Part shown: in pieces, positions 38,942-48,185 of the stretch
Position numbering within the stretch: the first letter of the stretch is position 1
Layout: each line of letters starts with the position of its first letter
DNA from: Rhodanobacteraceae bacterium
Lineage (GTDB): Bacteria; Pseudomonadota; Gammaproteobacteria; Xanthomonadales; Rhodanobacteraceae
Assembly (NCBI GenBank): GCA_004299705.1
Contig: SCQS01000008.1
Coordinates: 1-64,000, forward strand
DNA: 64,000 bases
Direction of reading: 5' to 3'
The notes under the pieces: model-generated
What the model was told of the DNA's origin: nothing
What the model saw: the letters and a program-made list of their open reading frames with translations, nothing else
Database searches by the model: none
Position numbers and translations under genes: made by a program

Positions 38942-40759
38942 ATGACCCTCGCCACCATACCCGACCACATCGCCGCCTTGCGCAATGTGATGCAACAGCG
39001 CGGCACCGCCGCCTGCATCGTGCCCACCGCCGACCCGCACCTGTCCGAATACCTGCCCGCGCACTGGACCGCACGCCAGTGGCTGTCGGGTTTCACCGGC
39101 TCGGCCGGCACGCTGGTGGTGACGCGGGATTTCGCCGGACTGTGGACCGATTCGCGCTATTTCTCGCAAGCCGAGCGCCAGCTCGCCGGCAGCGGCGTGC
39201 AGTTGGTGAAATTGAACGTGCCACATACGCCCGAACACGTGGAATGGCTGTGCGCACACGTGCACGCCGGCGACCAGGTCGCCTGCGCCGCGGACATGCT
39301 GTCGCTGGCCTCGGAACGTTCGCTGCGCAAGGCGCTGGCGCAATCCGGCGCGGCGCTGGTCGAGGATGACCTGCCCGCTGCGATCTGGAACGATCGCCCG
39401 CCGCTGCCACATGCAAAGGTCTACGAGCACCCGCTCGATTACGCGATCCACACGCGGGCACGGAAACTCGCGGACGTGCGCAAGGCGATGCGGCTGGCGG
39501 GCGCTAGCCACCACGTGGTGTCGGCGCTGGATGAAATCGCGTGGGTGCTGAACCTGCGCGGCAGCGACGTCGAGTACAACCCGGTGTTCCTCGCGCATCT
39601 CTTGATCGATGCCAACGGCGCGGCGCTGTTCGTCGAGTCCACCAAACTCGACCCTGCGCTGCAAAAAACACTGACCGCCGACCGCGTGCGCATCGCGCCT
39701 TACGCCGGCATCGGTGAAGCGCTCGCCGCATTGCCGGCCGGCACGAAACTGCTGCTGGCTCCAGGCGCAGTTTCCGCTGCGGTCGCGCACGCGATTCCCG
39801 CGCACGTCGCGCTGGTGGAAGCACCCGGCCCGATCAGCGCGGCCAAGGCGCGCAAGACCGGCGAGGAAATGGAGCACGTGCGCGAGGCGATGCGCCGCGA
39901 CGGCGTGGCGCTGGTACGCGGCGCGCGCTGGCTCGAACAATCCTTGCAGGAAGGCAAGCGCCTGACCGAACTCGACGTTGACACCAAATTGCGCGAACTG
40001 CGCGCGCAGCAACCGGGCTTCGTCAGCGAAAGTTTTTCCACCATCGCCGGCTACGAGGCCAACGCCGCGCTGCCGCACTATTCGGCGACGCCCGAATCGC
40101 ATGCCGAATTGCACGCCAAGGGCATGCTGCTGATCGACTCCGGTGCGCAGTACCTCGGTGGCACCACCGACATCACCCGGATGTGGGCGTTGGGCGAAAC
40201 CACGCCCGAACAGCGCCGCGACGTGACGCTGGTGCTGAAGGGCGTGATCGCGTTGTCGCGCGCGAAATTCCCGCGCGGCACCTCGGGCCAGCAACTGGAC
40301 GCACTGGCGCGCGCGCCGATTTGGGCCGCAAGCGTCGACTACGGCCACGGCACCGGCCACGGCGTCGGTTATTGCCTGAACGTGCACGAGGGCCCGCAAT
40401 CGATCCGGCCGCCGCGCTCGGGCCAGCACCTCGAAGCCATGGACGTCGGCATGATCACGTCCATCGAGCCCGGCATCTACAAACCCGGCCGCCACGGCGT
40501 GCGCATCGAGAATCTCGCCGCCACGGTGCCAGCGGGCGACGGCGAATTCGGCGAATTTCTCGCCTTCGAAACGCTGACGCTGTGCCCGATCGACACGCGA
40601 CTCATGGAACTGTCACTGCTGGATGCCACCGAAACCGCATGGCTGGATGCCTACCACGCCACGGTGCACGAGCGCCTGGCGACGCTGCTGGGTGATCCAG
40701 CCGATCGGGCGTGGCTGGATGCGCGTTGCGCGCCGCTTGGCATGGCGAAAGCCGCCTGA
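38942..40759 (+). CDS. Xaa-Pro aminopeptidase (M24B, long APP1-like form)
   Basis: A 605-residue, three-domain enzyme removing N-terminal residues before proline, using two metal ions. The two creatinase-like N-terminal domains cover about 1-310 (DPHLSEYLPAHW, ALDEIAWVLNLRGSDVEYNP). The C-terminal M24 domain has metal ligands in LLIDSGAQYLGGTTDITR (Asp, Asp), YGHGTGHGVGYCLNVHEGP (His) and ITSIEPGIYKPG (Glu). It lacks a signal peptide and is cytoplasmic. The long form is larger than E. coli PepP (about 440 residues). It stands between pyrG (divergent) and lptD. Confidence 0.93.
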   Translation: MTLATIPDHIAALRNVMQQRGTAACIVPTADPHLSEYLPAHWTARQWLSGFTGSAGTLVVTRDFAGLWTDSRYFSQAERQLAGSGVQLVKLNVPHTPEHVEWLCAHVHAGDQVACAADMLSLASERSLRKALAQSGAALVEDDLPAAIWNDRPPLPHAKVYEHPLDYAIHTRARKLADVRKAMRLAGASHHVVSALDEIAWVLNLRGSDVEYNPVFLAHLLIDANGAALFVESTKLDPALQKTLTADRVRIAPYAGIGEALAALPAGTKLLLAPGAVSAAVAHAIPAHVALVEAPGPISAAKARKTGEEMEHVREAMRRDGVALVRGARWLEQSLQEGKRLTELDVDTKLRELRAQQPGFVSESFSTIAGYEANAALPHYSATPESHAELHAKGMLLIDSGAQYLGGTTDITRMWALGETTPEQRRDVTLVLKGVIALSRAKFPRGTSGQQLDALARAPIWAASVDYGHGTGHGVGYCLNVHEGPQSIRPPRSGQHLEAMDVGMITSIEPGIYKPGRHGVRIENLAATVPAGDGEFGEFLAFETLTLCPIDTRLMELSLLDATETAWLDAYHATVHERLATLLGDPADRAWLDARCAPLGMAKAA

Positions 40760-40835
40760 ACGAGCCACGCGTCCGTCTCAACAGTGCGGGCGCGTTCTGC
40801 TAGCTTACGCGGGTTAATTTCCGGAGAGATGCCCC

Positions 40836-43109
40836 GTGCCGCGCCGACCCAAGCCGCTGACCCCGCGTGCACTGGCATTCGCGATCGCGCTGGCGGCCAC
40901 GCCCGGCATCGCACTGGCGCAATCGAGTGCGAACGTATGCCCGCTGGGCGCGTTCACCTGCCCGGTGGTCAAGAACAACTTCGCGCTGTGCAAGAAGAAC
41001 GATCTCTTGAACTTCTACGTACCCGGTCTGCCGACCGTGGTCAACCGCGCGGCCGCGCCCGCGCAGGTCTACGGCGACAAGTTTTCCAGCCCGGACAGCA
41101 ACCTCTACCATCTGACCGGCGACACCTCGCTTGAGCGCCTCGACCAGTTGCTGCGCGCCAACAGCCTCACCTACAACGCCGACACCACCGCCTACGACGC
41201 CGAAGGCAACGTGCGTTACCAGGAACAGGACATGCTGTTCTCGGCCAACAACATGCGGGGCACCACCGACCCTGAATACGGGGTCGCGAACAACGTGCGC
41301 TACCAGTTGCTGACTTCGCGCGGAAATGGTGTCGCCAACCAGGCGATCATGCTGGACGAGAACCGCAGCAAGTTTCACGCGGTCACCTACTCGACCTGCG
41401 ACATCGACAGCCGGCTCTGGTCGATCCGGGCCAGGACATTGACGATGGACGAGAACACCGGGCGCGGCGTCGGGCACGACGTCACCATGCGCATCAAGGG
41501 CGTCCCGTTCCTGTGGCTGCCCTGGATGAGCTTCCCGATCGACCACCAGCGCCAGAGCGGCTTCCTGTATCCGTCGTTCGGCAAGCGCGGCCGTGCGGGT
41601 TTCATGTTCGCGATTCCGTACTACTGGAACATCGCCCCGAACTACGACGCCACGTTCACGCCGATGTGGTTCGGCAACCGCGGCGGGATGCTGGGCACCC
41701 AGTTCCGCTATATGACCCAGAGCAGCAAGGGCATCTTCAACCTCGATTACATGCCCAACGACAAGACCACCGGCACCGACCGCGGCTACCTCACCTTCAG
41801 CAACCAGACCGCGCTGCCATGGAACCTTGAGTGGAGCACCTCCATCGCGAAGGTGACCGACAAGTCGTATTTCCAGGATTTCGGACTCAACAACATGTCT
41901 TCGCTGGTGACGTTGCTGGGCTCGTCGTCCTACGTCACCAGTTCCGGCAACTGGTGGAGCGCCGGGGTCGGGGTCGATACTTACCAGATCACCACCCCCG
42001 GCCTGCCCGACACGGCGGCACCGTACCGGCGCCTGCCGCGATTGTTCTTCAACGCCGACCAGCCGATCGGCGGGCCGGGCGGCCCCGAGTGGGGCGTGAA
42101 TGCCGAGGCGGTGCGCTTCGTCAAACCCGAAGCCATCGGCGGCGACCGCTTCGACTTGTTCCCGTACCTCGCCTGGCCATTGCAGGGCCCGGCATGGTTC
42201 CTGCGCCCCGAATTCGGCGTGCGTTACACCACCTACAACCTGCCGCAGCCGGTGGCACCCGGCGACCCGACGCACCCGAGCCGCACCACCCCGATCTTCG
42301 ACGTGGACGCCGGCCTGATCTTCGAGCGCGACCTGCACCTGTTCGGCAACGACTACACCCAGACCTTGGAGCCGCGGGTGTACTACCTGTACGTGCCGTA
42401 CCGCAACCAGAACGACATCCCACTGTTCGACACCCAGCCGCTCACCTTCGACTTCTGGCAGTTGTTCACCACCAACAGTTTCAGCGGCGCCGACCGCCAG
42501 ATGAACGCCAACAACCTGTCGCTGGCGCTGACCACGCGGATCCTGAACGAGAGCGGCGTGGAGCTGCTTTCCGCCAGTATCGGCCAGATCCGCTATTTCA
42601 CGCCGGAAAAGGTGACCCTGACGCCCGGCGGCGCGGTGATGAACTACTCGGGTTCCGACTACGTCGCCAACCTCACCATTGCCTTGAACGACAACTGGCG
42701 CGTGACGTCATCCCAGGAATGGAACCCCAACACCAACGAAACCGATGCCTCCATGGTCGGCCTGCAACGGCGCCTGTGGGGCGACGGCATCGTCAACCTC
42801 AATTACCGGTTCCGCCGCGGCCTGCTGGAACAGGCCAACATATCGGCTGAGGTCCCGATCGGCGCGGCCTGGAAACTGGTCGGCGGCTACACTTATTCGA
42901 TGAGCCAGAAGCAGGCCATCGACTCGTTCGCCGGCCTTCAATGGGACAGTTGTTGCATGGCGATCAGCGTGTTGTCCCGCCATTACGTGTACGACTTCAA
43001 GGGCGATTCCAACAACGCCATCATGTTCGAAATCCAGTTCAAGGGGCTTGGCTCCTACGGCCAGCACACCGGCACGTTCCTGCAAAATGCTATCCTTGGC
43101 TATCAATGA
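40836..43109 (+). CDS. lptD: LPS-assembly outer membrane protein LptD
   Basis: A 757-residue outer membrane protein that, with LptE, inserts LPS in the outer leaflet. A signal peptide ends near ALAQS; the periplasmic beta-jellyroll domain (about 85-230) includes LTGDTSLERLDQLLRANSLT and the CDI disulfide region; the C-terminal barrel starts near WLPWMSFPIDHQRQSGFLYP and has the late double Cys DSCCMAI. The start is GTG at 40836, eight bases after GGAGAG; an ATG seven bases earlier is in another frame. It begins the conserved lptD-surA-pdxA-rsmA-apaG-apaH series. Confidence 0.95.
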   Translation: MPRRPKPLTPRALAFAIALAATPGIALAQSSANVCPLGAFTCPVVKNNFALCKKNDLLNFYVPGLPTVVNRAAAPAQVYGDKFSSPDSNLYHLTGDTSLERLDQLLRANSLTYNADTTAYDAEGNVRYQEQDMLFSANNMRGTTDPEYGVANNVRYQLLTSRGNGVANQAIMLDENRSKFHAVTYSTCDIDSRLWSIRARTLTMDENTGRGVGHDVTMRIKGVPFLWLPWMSFPIDHQRQSGFLYPSFGKRGRAGFMFAIPYYWNIAPNYDATFTPMWFGNRGGMLGTQFRYMTQSSKGIFNLDYMPNDKTTGTDRGYLTFSNQTALPWNLEWSTSIAKVTDKSYFQDFGLNNMSSLVTLLGSSSYVTSSGNWWSAGVGVDTYQITTPGLPDTAAPYRRLPRLFFNADQPIGGPGGPEWGVNAEAVRFVKPEAIGGDRFDLFPYLAWPLQGPAWFLRPEFGVRYTTYNLPQPVAPGDPTHPSRTTPIFDVDAGLIFERDLHLFGNDYTQTLEPRVYYLYVPYRNQNDIPLFDTQPLTFDFWQLFTTNSFSGADRQMNANNLSLALTTRILNESGVELLSASIGQIRYFTPEKVTLTPGGAVMNYSGSDYVANLTIALNDNWRVTSSQEWNPNTNETDASMVGLQRRLWGDGIVNLNYRFRRGLLEQANISAEVPIGAAWKLVGGYTYSMSQKQAIDSFAGLQWDSCCMAISVLSRHYVYDFKGDSNNAIMFEIQFKGLGSYGQHTGTFLQNAILGYQ

Positions 43110-43380
43110 TTGTGCGATCGTCCATGATCGCTGTATTTGGGTGGGTGCGATATGCGATATAAGCGCATTCCCCAAACCATGGACATCAGAACGGCCATAG
43201 TGCCGCCATCCATGGCCAAGAGCTCCGTGGCCTGACTTTCCACACCAGCCGCTTCCATCAACCTGCGTCGCCAGCGGCTGCCCAACTCAACTTTTCGGCA
43301 CCCGGCGCTGTCCAATCCGGAATCCGCTCCGGAGCCACCCTCCGGCACGCCGTCACTCACCCCGGTCACATACGACGAAC
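43110..43380. other. lptD-surA spacer without a recognised gene
   Basis: 271 bp with no credible coding frame and no copy of the repeat families found elsewhere in the window. It is long for this otherwise tight operon and may hold a surA promoter; none could be picked out with confidence. Confidence 0.5.
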
Positions 43381-44811
43381 ATGAAATCATTTCCCCTCGC
43401 CAGCCTGGTTCTGACGCTCGCGACTGCGGCCTTCACGCTGCCGGCCTCCGCGCAATTGCTGAGCCCGAACGCTCCGCCCACCACCAGCGCCCAGCCCACG
43501 TCCCTGCTCGGCGCACCGGCGCCGGCTTCCAACGGCGTACAGCCGCTGGACCGCATCATCGCGGTAGTCAACGACGGCGTGATCATGCAAAGCCAGCTCG
43601 ACCAGACCATGGCGACTGTCGCACACCAGATCGAGTCTTCCGGCGGCAAGTTGCCGCCACAGGGCGTGCTTGAGAAACAGGTTCTGCAGCGCCTGATCCT
43701 CAACCAGTTGCTGGTGCAGAAGGCCCACGACAACGGCGTGCGGGTTTCCGACGACCAGGTCGATGCCGCGGTCGCCAACATCGCCCAGCAGAACAAGATG
43801 TCGGTGACGCAGATGCAGGCCGCGATGCAGCAGCAAGGCATCGACTACGCCTCGTTCCGGCAGCAACTGCGCGACCAGTTGCTGGTGCAGGCCGTGCAGC
43901 AGCAGGTGATGCAGTCGTCCTCGCAGGTGTCCGATGCCGAAATCGACAACCTCATCGCCAGCCCGGCGTTCAAGCAGGGCGAAGTGCAGCTCGGGCGCAT
44001 CCTGGTCGGCTTGCCCGAAGGCGCCGACGCCAAGCAGATCGCCGCCGCGCAGGCCAAGGCCAACCAGATCGAGGGCGAGCTGAAAGCCGGCAAGAGCTTC
44101 GCTTCGCTGGCGGTCAGCGACTCCAGCGCGCCCGAAGCGCTGGACGGCGGCAACCTCGGCTGGCGACGCGTGGACGAGTTGCCGCCCGCGGTGCAGCAGA
44201 TCGTCAACTCGCTGCAGCCGGGCCAGGTCACCCAGCCGCTGCGCGATGCATCCGGTTTCACCATCCTGAAACTGGAAGCCAAGCGCACGCCGGGCACCAA
44301 GCAGATCGTCACCGAGTACCACGCGCTGCACTTGATGATCAAACCCAACGCGGTGCTCACCCAACAGGGCGCCAAGGACAAGATCGAGAAGCTCTACCAC
44401 GAGATCGTGGACGGCCACGCCAGCTTCCAGACGCTGGCCAAGCGCGACTCGGACGACCCGACCACTGCCAACAACGGCGGCGACATGGGCTGGTTCACCG
44501 TCGACGAATGGGGCCGCGAGGTCGGCAAGCTGGTCGCCAGCATGAAGCCCGGCCAGGTCAGCCAGCCGTTCGAGAGCCCGGATGGCTCGTGGCACATCAT
44601 CAAATTGCTTGGCACCCGCCAGGCCGACAAGACCAAGGACATCGAACGCGCGCAGGCGCGCCAGGCCATCGCCGAACGCAAGGGCCGGCAAGCCTACGAG
44701 CAGTTTCTGCGCGACATGGAATCCTCGGCCTACATCAGCATTCGCGACCCCGCGCTGGCCGATGCCGATCCGTACGCGACGAACGGAAGCGGCAGCGGTT
44801 CCGCGCAATGA
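43381..44811 (+). CDS. surA: Periplasmic chaperone and peptidyl-prolyl isomerase SurA
   Basis: A 476-residue outer membrane protein chaperone. Signal peptide to about LPASAQ; an N-terminal SurA domain (LDRIIAVVNDGVIMQSQLDQ); two parvulin domains, the first with EVQLGRILVGLPEGA...GGNLGWRRVDELP, the second with YHALHLMIKPN...GGDMGWFTVDEWG; and a C-terminal helix (QAYEQFLRDMESSAYISI). It escorts LptD and porins to the Bam machine. Its stop overlaps the pdxA start (ATGA). Confidence 0.96.
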   Translation: MKSFPLASLVLTLATAAFTLPASAQLLSPNAPPTTSAQPTSLLGAPAPASNGVQPLDRIIAVVNDGVIMQSQLDQTMATVAHQIESSGGKLPPQGVLEKQVLQRLILNQLLVQKAHDNGVRVSDDQVDAAVANIAQQNKMSVTQMQAAMQQQGIDYASFRQQLRDQLLVQAVQQQVMQSSSQVSDAEIDNLIASPAFKQGEVQLGRILVGLPEGADAKQIAAAQAKANQIEGELKAGKSFASLAVSDSSAPEALDGGNLGWRRVDELPPAVQQIVNSLQPGQVTQPLRDASGFTILKLEAKRTPGTKQIVTEYHALHLMIKPNAVLTQQGAKDKIEKLYHEIVDGHASFQTLAKRDSDDPTTANNGGDMGWFTVDEWGREVGKLVASMKPGQVSQPFESPDGSWHIIKLLGTRQADKTKDIERAQARQAIAERKGRQAYEQFLRDMESSAYISIRDPALADADPYATNGSGSGSAQ

Positions 44812-45836
44812 GCGTCGGGCCGGCCCCGAACCGGCCCACCCGACTTCCGCGCCTCGCCGTCACCAGCGGTGATCCCGCGGGGGTCGGCCCGGAGCTGGTC
44901 GCGCGCCTGGCCGCGTCGCCGCTCGCTGCGGATCTGATCGCGGTCAGCGACGCCGGGCTGCTGCGGCGCGCCGCGGGACGCTGCGGCATCACGCTGAAAC
45001 TCGAACCCGACGACGACCAGCCGCGCAACCTGCGTGCGGCAGGCAGCCTGCGGGTGCGCGAAGTGCCGCTGCGCGCCGAAGAAACGCCCGGCCAGGTCGA
45101 TCCGCGCAACGCCTTCCATGTCTTGAATACGCTCGCGCAAGCCGCGGACGGTTGCATCGACGGCACCTTCGATGGCGTGGTCACCGCGCCAGTGCAAAAG
45201 TCCGTGATCAACGATGCGGGCGAACATTTCACCGGCCACACCGAGCTGTTCGCGCAACGCGCGGGTTGCGACGTGGTGATGCTGCTGGCCTCCGACGATT
45301 TGCGCGTGGCGCTGGCCACCACCCACATGCCGCTCAAGGACGTGCCGGCCGCGATCACCCGTGAATCGCTGACACGCACCCTGCGCATCGTGCACACGGA
45401 ACTGATCGCGAAATTCGGCATCGCCCAACCGCGCATCGCGGTGCTGGGCCTGAATCCGCACGCGGGCGAAGGCGGGCACCTGGGCCGTGAGGAAATCGAC
45501 ACGATCATCCCGGCATTGGATGCGCTGTGCGGCGAAGGCATGCAACTGCTCGGCCCGCTGCCGGCCGACACCGCATTCGTGCCGGCCATGCGCGCACGCT
45601 ACGACGCGGTGCTCGCGATGTACCACGACCAGGCACTGCCGGTGCTGAAATCGGAAGCCTTCGACCGCACCGTCAACATCACGCTGGGCCTGCCGTTCAT
45701 CCGCACTTCGGTCGACCACGGCACCGCGCTCGACCTCGCCGGCAGCGGCCGCGCCGATCCGTCCAGCATGTTCGCGGCAGCGGAGATGGCGTTGCGACTC
45801 GCTACCCGAAAAGCCAAAAGCCTTGACACGGATTGA
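44808..45836 (+). CDS. pdxA: 4-hydroxythreonine-4-phosphate dehydrogenase, tail read from a repeat
   Basis: A 342-residue enzyme of pyridoxal 5'-phosphate synthesis. Motifs: LAVTSGDPAGVGPEL, VVTAPVQKSVINDAG, FTGHTELFA, GLNPHAGEGGHLGREE, AMYHDQALPVLK and TVNITLGLPFIRTSVDHGTA with the metal and substrate residues. The final residues LDTD and the TGA stop come from the family A repeat that begins at 45823; the conserved protein ends just before. It is co-translated with surA. Confidence 0.96.
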   Translation: MSVGPAPNRPTRLPRLAVTSGDPAGVGPELVARLAASPLAADLIAVSDAGLLRRAAGRCGITLKLEPDDDQPRNLRAAGSLRVREVPLRAEETPGQVDPRNAFHVLNTLAQAADGCIDGTFDGVVTAPVQKSVINDAGEHFTGHTELFAQRAGCDVVMLLASDDLRVALATTHMPLKDVPAAITRESLTRTLRIVHTELIAKFGIAQPRIAVLGLNPHAGEGGHLGREEIDTIIPALDALCGEGMQLLGPLPADTAFVPAMRARYDAVLAMYHDQALPVLKSEAFDRTVNITLGLPFIRTSVDHGTALDLAGSGRADPSSMFAAAEMALRLATRKAKSLDTD

Positions 45837-45943
45837 CGCGGATAACAGCGGATAAAGCAAAGAGCGAAAATCCGACTGTAGAAAAACAGGCAAAAGCGGA
45901 TAAAGAGAGCAGCTTGGGCTTTATCTGATTTGATCCGTGTCAA
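45823..45943. repeat. Palindromic repeat, family A (long copy)
   Basis: Ends TTGACACGGATT (45823-45834) and the reverse complement of TTGACACGGATC (45932-45943), with extra GCGGATAA boxes inside. It contains the pdxA stop codon and separates pdxA from rsmA. Confidence 0.85.
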
Positions 45944-45979
45944 AACGCTTTGCTTTTGCTGCCCCCGCTACCGGTTCCC

Positions 45980-46807
45980 ATGGCACGTCCCAAAAAACAC
46001 TACGGCCAGCACTTCCTGCACGAACGCGGCGTGATCGAGCGCATCGTCGCCGCGATCACGCCACGACCCGGTGACCGCATCGTCGAGATCGGCCCCGGCG
46101 AAGGCGCGCTCACACTACCTCTGTTGCGCGTCGCGGGCCGCATGACCGCGATCGAACTCGATGACGACCTGATCGAACCCCTGCGCGCGCGCGCGGCCAG
46201 CGTCGGCGAACTCGAAATCATCCACGCCGACGCACTGAAGGTCGACCTGACCGCGCTCGCCGAGGCCGAGGGCGGCAAGCTGCGCCTGGCCGGCAACCTG
46301 CCCTATTACGTGTCCAGCCCGATCCTGTTCCACTGCCTCGCGCACGCGGACGCGCTCGCTGACATGCACTTCATGTTGCAGAAGGAAGTCGTGGATCGGA
46401 TGGCCGCGGCGCCCGGCGGCAAGGTGTACGGGCGCTTGTCGGTGATGCTGCAGCTCGCGTGCAAGGTCGAGCCCTTGCTGCGCGTCGCGCCCGGCGCGTT
46501 CCGGCCGCCACCGAAAGTGGATTCCGCGGTGGTGCGACTGACCCCGCTGCCGACTGCGCAACGTCCCGACCCAGGCCTCGCGCGGATGCTCGAAGCCGTG
46601 GTGCGCGCCGCCTTCGGCCAACGCCGCAAGACCCTCACCAACGCGCTGCACGGATTGCTTGACGCCGACGCGATCCGCGCGGCCGGCATCGATCCACGCG
46701 CGCGCGCCGAAACCATTGCGCCGGCCGGGTTTGTCGCCTTGGCCCAGGCATGCAATCCGGCGGACTTGCCTCACGGCACGCTTCCCGCCCACAATGCCGA
46801 CCAATGA
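45980..46807 (+). CDS. rsmA: 16S rRNA (adenine1518/1519-N6)-dimethyltransferase
   Basis: A 275-residue KsgA/RsmA that dimethylates two adenines of the 3' hairpin in 16S rRNA during 30S maturation. Motifs: [19 protein letters not shown], the SAM site [28 protein letters not shown] (catalytic NLPY) and [14 protein letters not shown]. The ATG at 45980 gives the family start. Its stop overlaps the apaG start (ATGA). Confidence 0.97.
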   Translation: MARPKKHYGQHFLHERGVIERIVAAITPRPGDRIVEIGPGEGALTLPLLRVAGRMTAIELDDDLIEPLRARAASVGELEIIHADALKVDLTALAEAEGGKLRLAGNLPYYVSSPILFHCLAHADALADMHFMLQKEVVDRMAAAPGGKVYGRLSVMLQLACKVEPLLRVAPGAFRPPPKVDSAVVRLTPLPTAQRPDPGLARMLEAVVRAAFGQRRKTLTNALHGLLDADAIRAAGIDPRARAETIAPAGFVALAQACNPADLPHGTLPAHNADQ

Positions 46808-47226
46808 CCACCCGCCCCACCACCACCGACAAGCCGCGCGCGCCCCGCGAACCCGAACCCCACGCGGTCGAGGTCGACGTGGCCGCGCGCTACGTCACCG
46901 ACCAGTCCAAGCCGGAAGCGAACCGCTACGTGTTCGCTTACGAAATCACCCTGCGCAACCTCGGGATGATGCCGGCCCGCCTGCACACCCGCCATTGGGT
47001 CATCACCGACGCCAACGGCAAGGTGGAGGAAGTGCGCGGCCCCGGTGTGGTCGGCGAACAGCCGCGCCTGCAGCCCGGCGAGGAATACAGCTACACCTCG
47101 GGCGCGGTGCTGGAAACCCAGGTCGGCACCATGCGCGGCGCCTACCTGTTTCACGCCGACGACGGCACCGACTTCGAGGTTCCGATTCCCGAGTTCGTGC
47201 TGTCGGTGCCGCGAACCCTGCACTGA
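46804..47226 (+). CDS. apaG: ApaG protein
   Basis: A 140-residue beta-sandwich protein (DUF525) with core [40 protein letters not shown] and [15 protein letters not shown]. Its role is unclear; it is nearly always beside apaH. The first 20 residues are extra and Pro/Thr-rich. It is co-translated with rsmA and followed by apaH after 18 bp. Confidence 0.95.
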   Translation: MTTRPTTTDKPRAPREPEPHAVEVDVAARYVTDQSKPEANRYVFAYEITLRNLGMMPARLHTRHWVITDANGKVEEVRGPGVVGEQPRLQPGEEYSYTSGAVLETQVGTMRGAYLFHADDGTDFEVPIPEFVLSVPRTLH

Positions 47227-47244
47227 AGCGAGCGGAGTTCGCAC

Positions 47245-48081
47245 ATGGCCATCTACGCGATCGGCGATGTGCAAGGCTGTTATCCGGAATTGCAACGGCT
47301 GCTGGATCGGCTGCGCTTCGACCCGGCATCCGACCGCCTGTGGTTCTGCGGCGACCTGGTCAACCGCGGCGGCGAATCGCTGGAAGTGCTGCGGCTGATC
47401 CACGGGATGACCGAGTCCTGCGTGGTGACGCTGGGCAACCATGACTTGAGCCTGCTCGCGGTCGCGATGCGCGAACCCGAAGCGCGTGCGCGCACCAATC
47501 CCGACCTGCGCCGGGTGCTGGAAGCCGAAGATGCTTCCAGCCTGATCGATTGGCTGCGTGGGCAATCCCTGCTGCATCACGATGCCGAACTTGGCTTCAC
47601 GCTGGTACACGCGGGGCTGGCGCCGACCTGGACGCTCAAGCAGGCCCAGCACATCGCCCACGAGGTCGAGCGCGCCTTGCGCGGTCCCGGCCATCGCGCC
47701 CTGCTGCAACGGATGTTCGGCAACCGCCCGGCGCGCTGGTCGTCGAAGCTGCACGGGCACGACCGCGCGCGCGCCGCGATCAACATCTTCACGCGCATGC
47801 GCTATTGCGACGCGCACGGCCGCATCGACTTTGACGCCAAGGGCGTGCCCGGCTCGCAACGCGCGGGACTATACCCATGGTTCGAGGTGCCGGGCCTCCG
47901 GCAACGTGACACGCGGATCGTGTGCGGACACTGGTCCGCACTCGGCCGCTTCGCAGGCCTCGGTGTCTATGCGATCGACACCGGCTGCGTGTGGGGCGGC
48001 AAGCTCACGGCGCTGCGTCTGGATGGCGAGGAACCCGCGTTCATCGCCGTGAACGCGGAACCACACCGCAAGCGCGCTTGA
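47245..48081 (+). CDS. apaH: Bis(5'-nucleosyl)-tetraphosphatase, symmetrical
   Basis: A 278-residue metallophosphatase that splits Ap4A to two ADP and can remove Np4 caps from RNA. Metal motifs: YAIGDVQGCYPEL, FCGDLVNRGGES, TLGNHDLSLLAV, and later FTLVHAGLAPTW. GCGGAG precedes the ATG at 47245. The TGA stop lies in the left end of the family F palindrome at 48078-48185. Confidence 0.96.
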   Translation: MAIYAIGDVQGCYPELQRLLDRLRFDPASDRLWFCGDLVNRGGESLEVLRLIHGMTESCVVTLGNHDLSLLAVAMREPEARARTNPDLRRVLEAEDASSLIDWLRGQSLLHHDAELGFTLVHAGLAPTWTLKQAQHIAHEVERALRGPGHRALLQRMFGNRPARWSSKLHGHDRARAAINIFTRMRYCDAHGRIDFDAKGVPGSQRAGLYPWFEVPGLRQRDTRIVCGHWSALGRFAGLGVYAIDTGCVWGGKLTALRLDGEEPAFIAVNAEPHRKRA

Positions 48082-48185
48082 AAACCGGGGAAACCGGGGT
48101 CAGAGTGCAATTTCGGGTCAATCGCCGGAGTTCACCAGGTTCCTCGCCGAAATTGCACTCTGACCCCGGTTTCCCCGGTTTTCAA
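48078..48185. repeat. Family F element: 39-bp perfect inverted repeat between convergent genes
   Basis: 48078-48116 and 48147-48185 are perfect reverse complements: outer part TTGAAAACCGGGGAAACC, inner part GGGGTCAGAGTGCAATTTCGG, with a 30-bp centre. The TGA in each end is the stop codon of the gene reading into it: apaH from the left and the acyl-CoA dehydrogenase gene from the right. Confidence 0.93.

Noticed and set aside
40829-40838. ATG at 40829 as the lptD start
   Set aside because: It is out of frame with LptD; the GTG at 40836 is in frame, has a suitable ribosome binding site and gives a good signal peptide.
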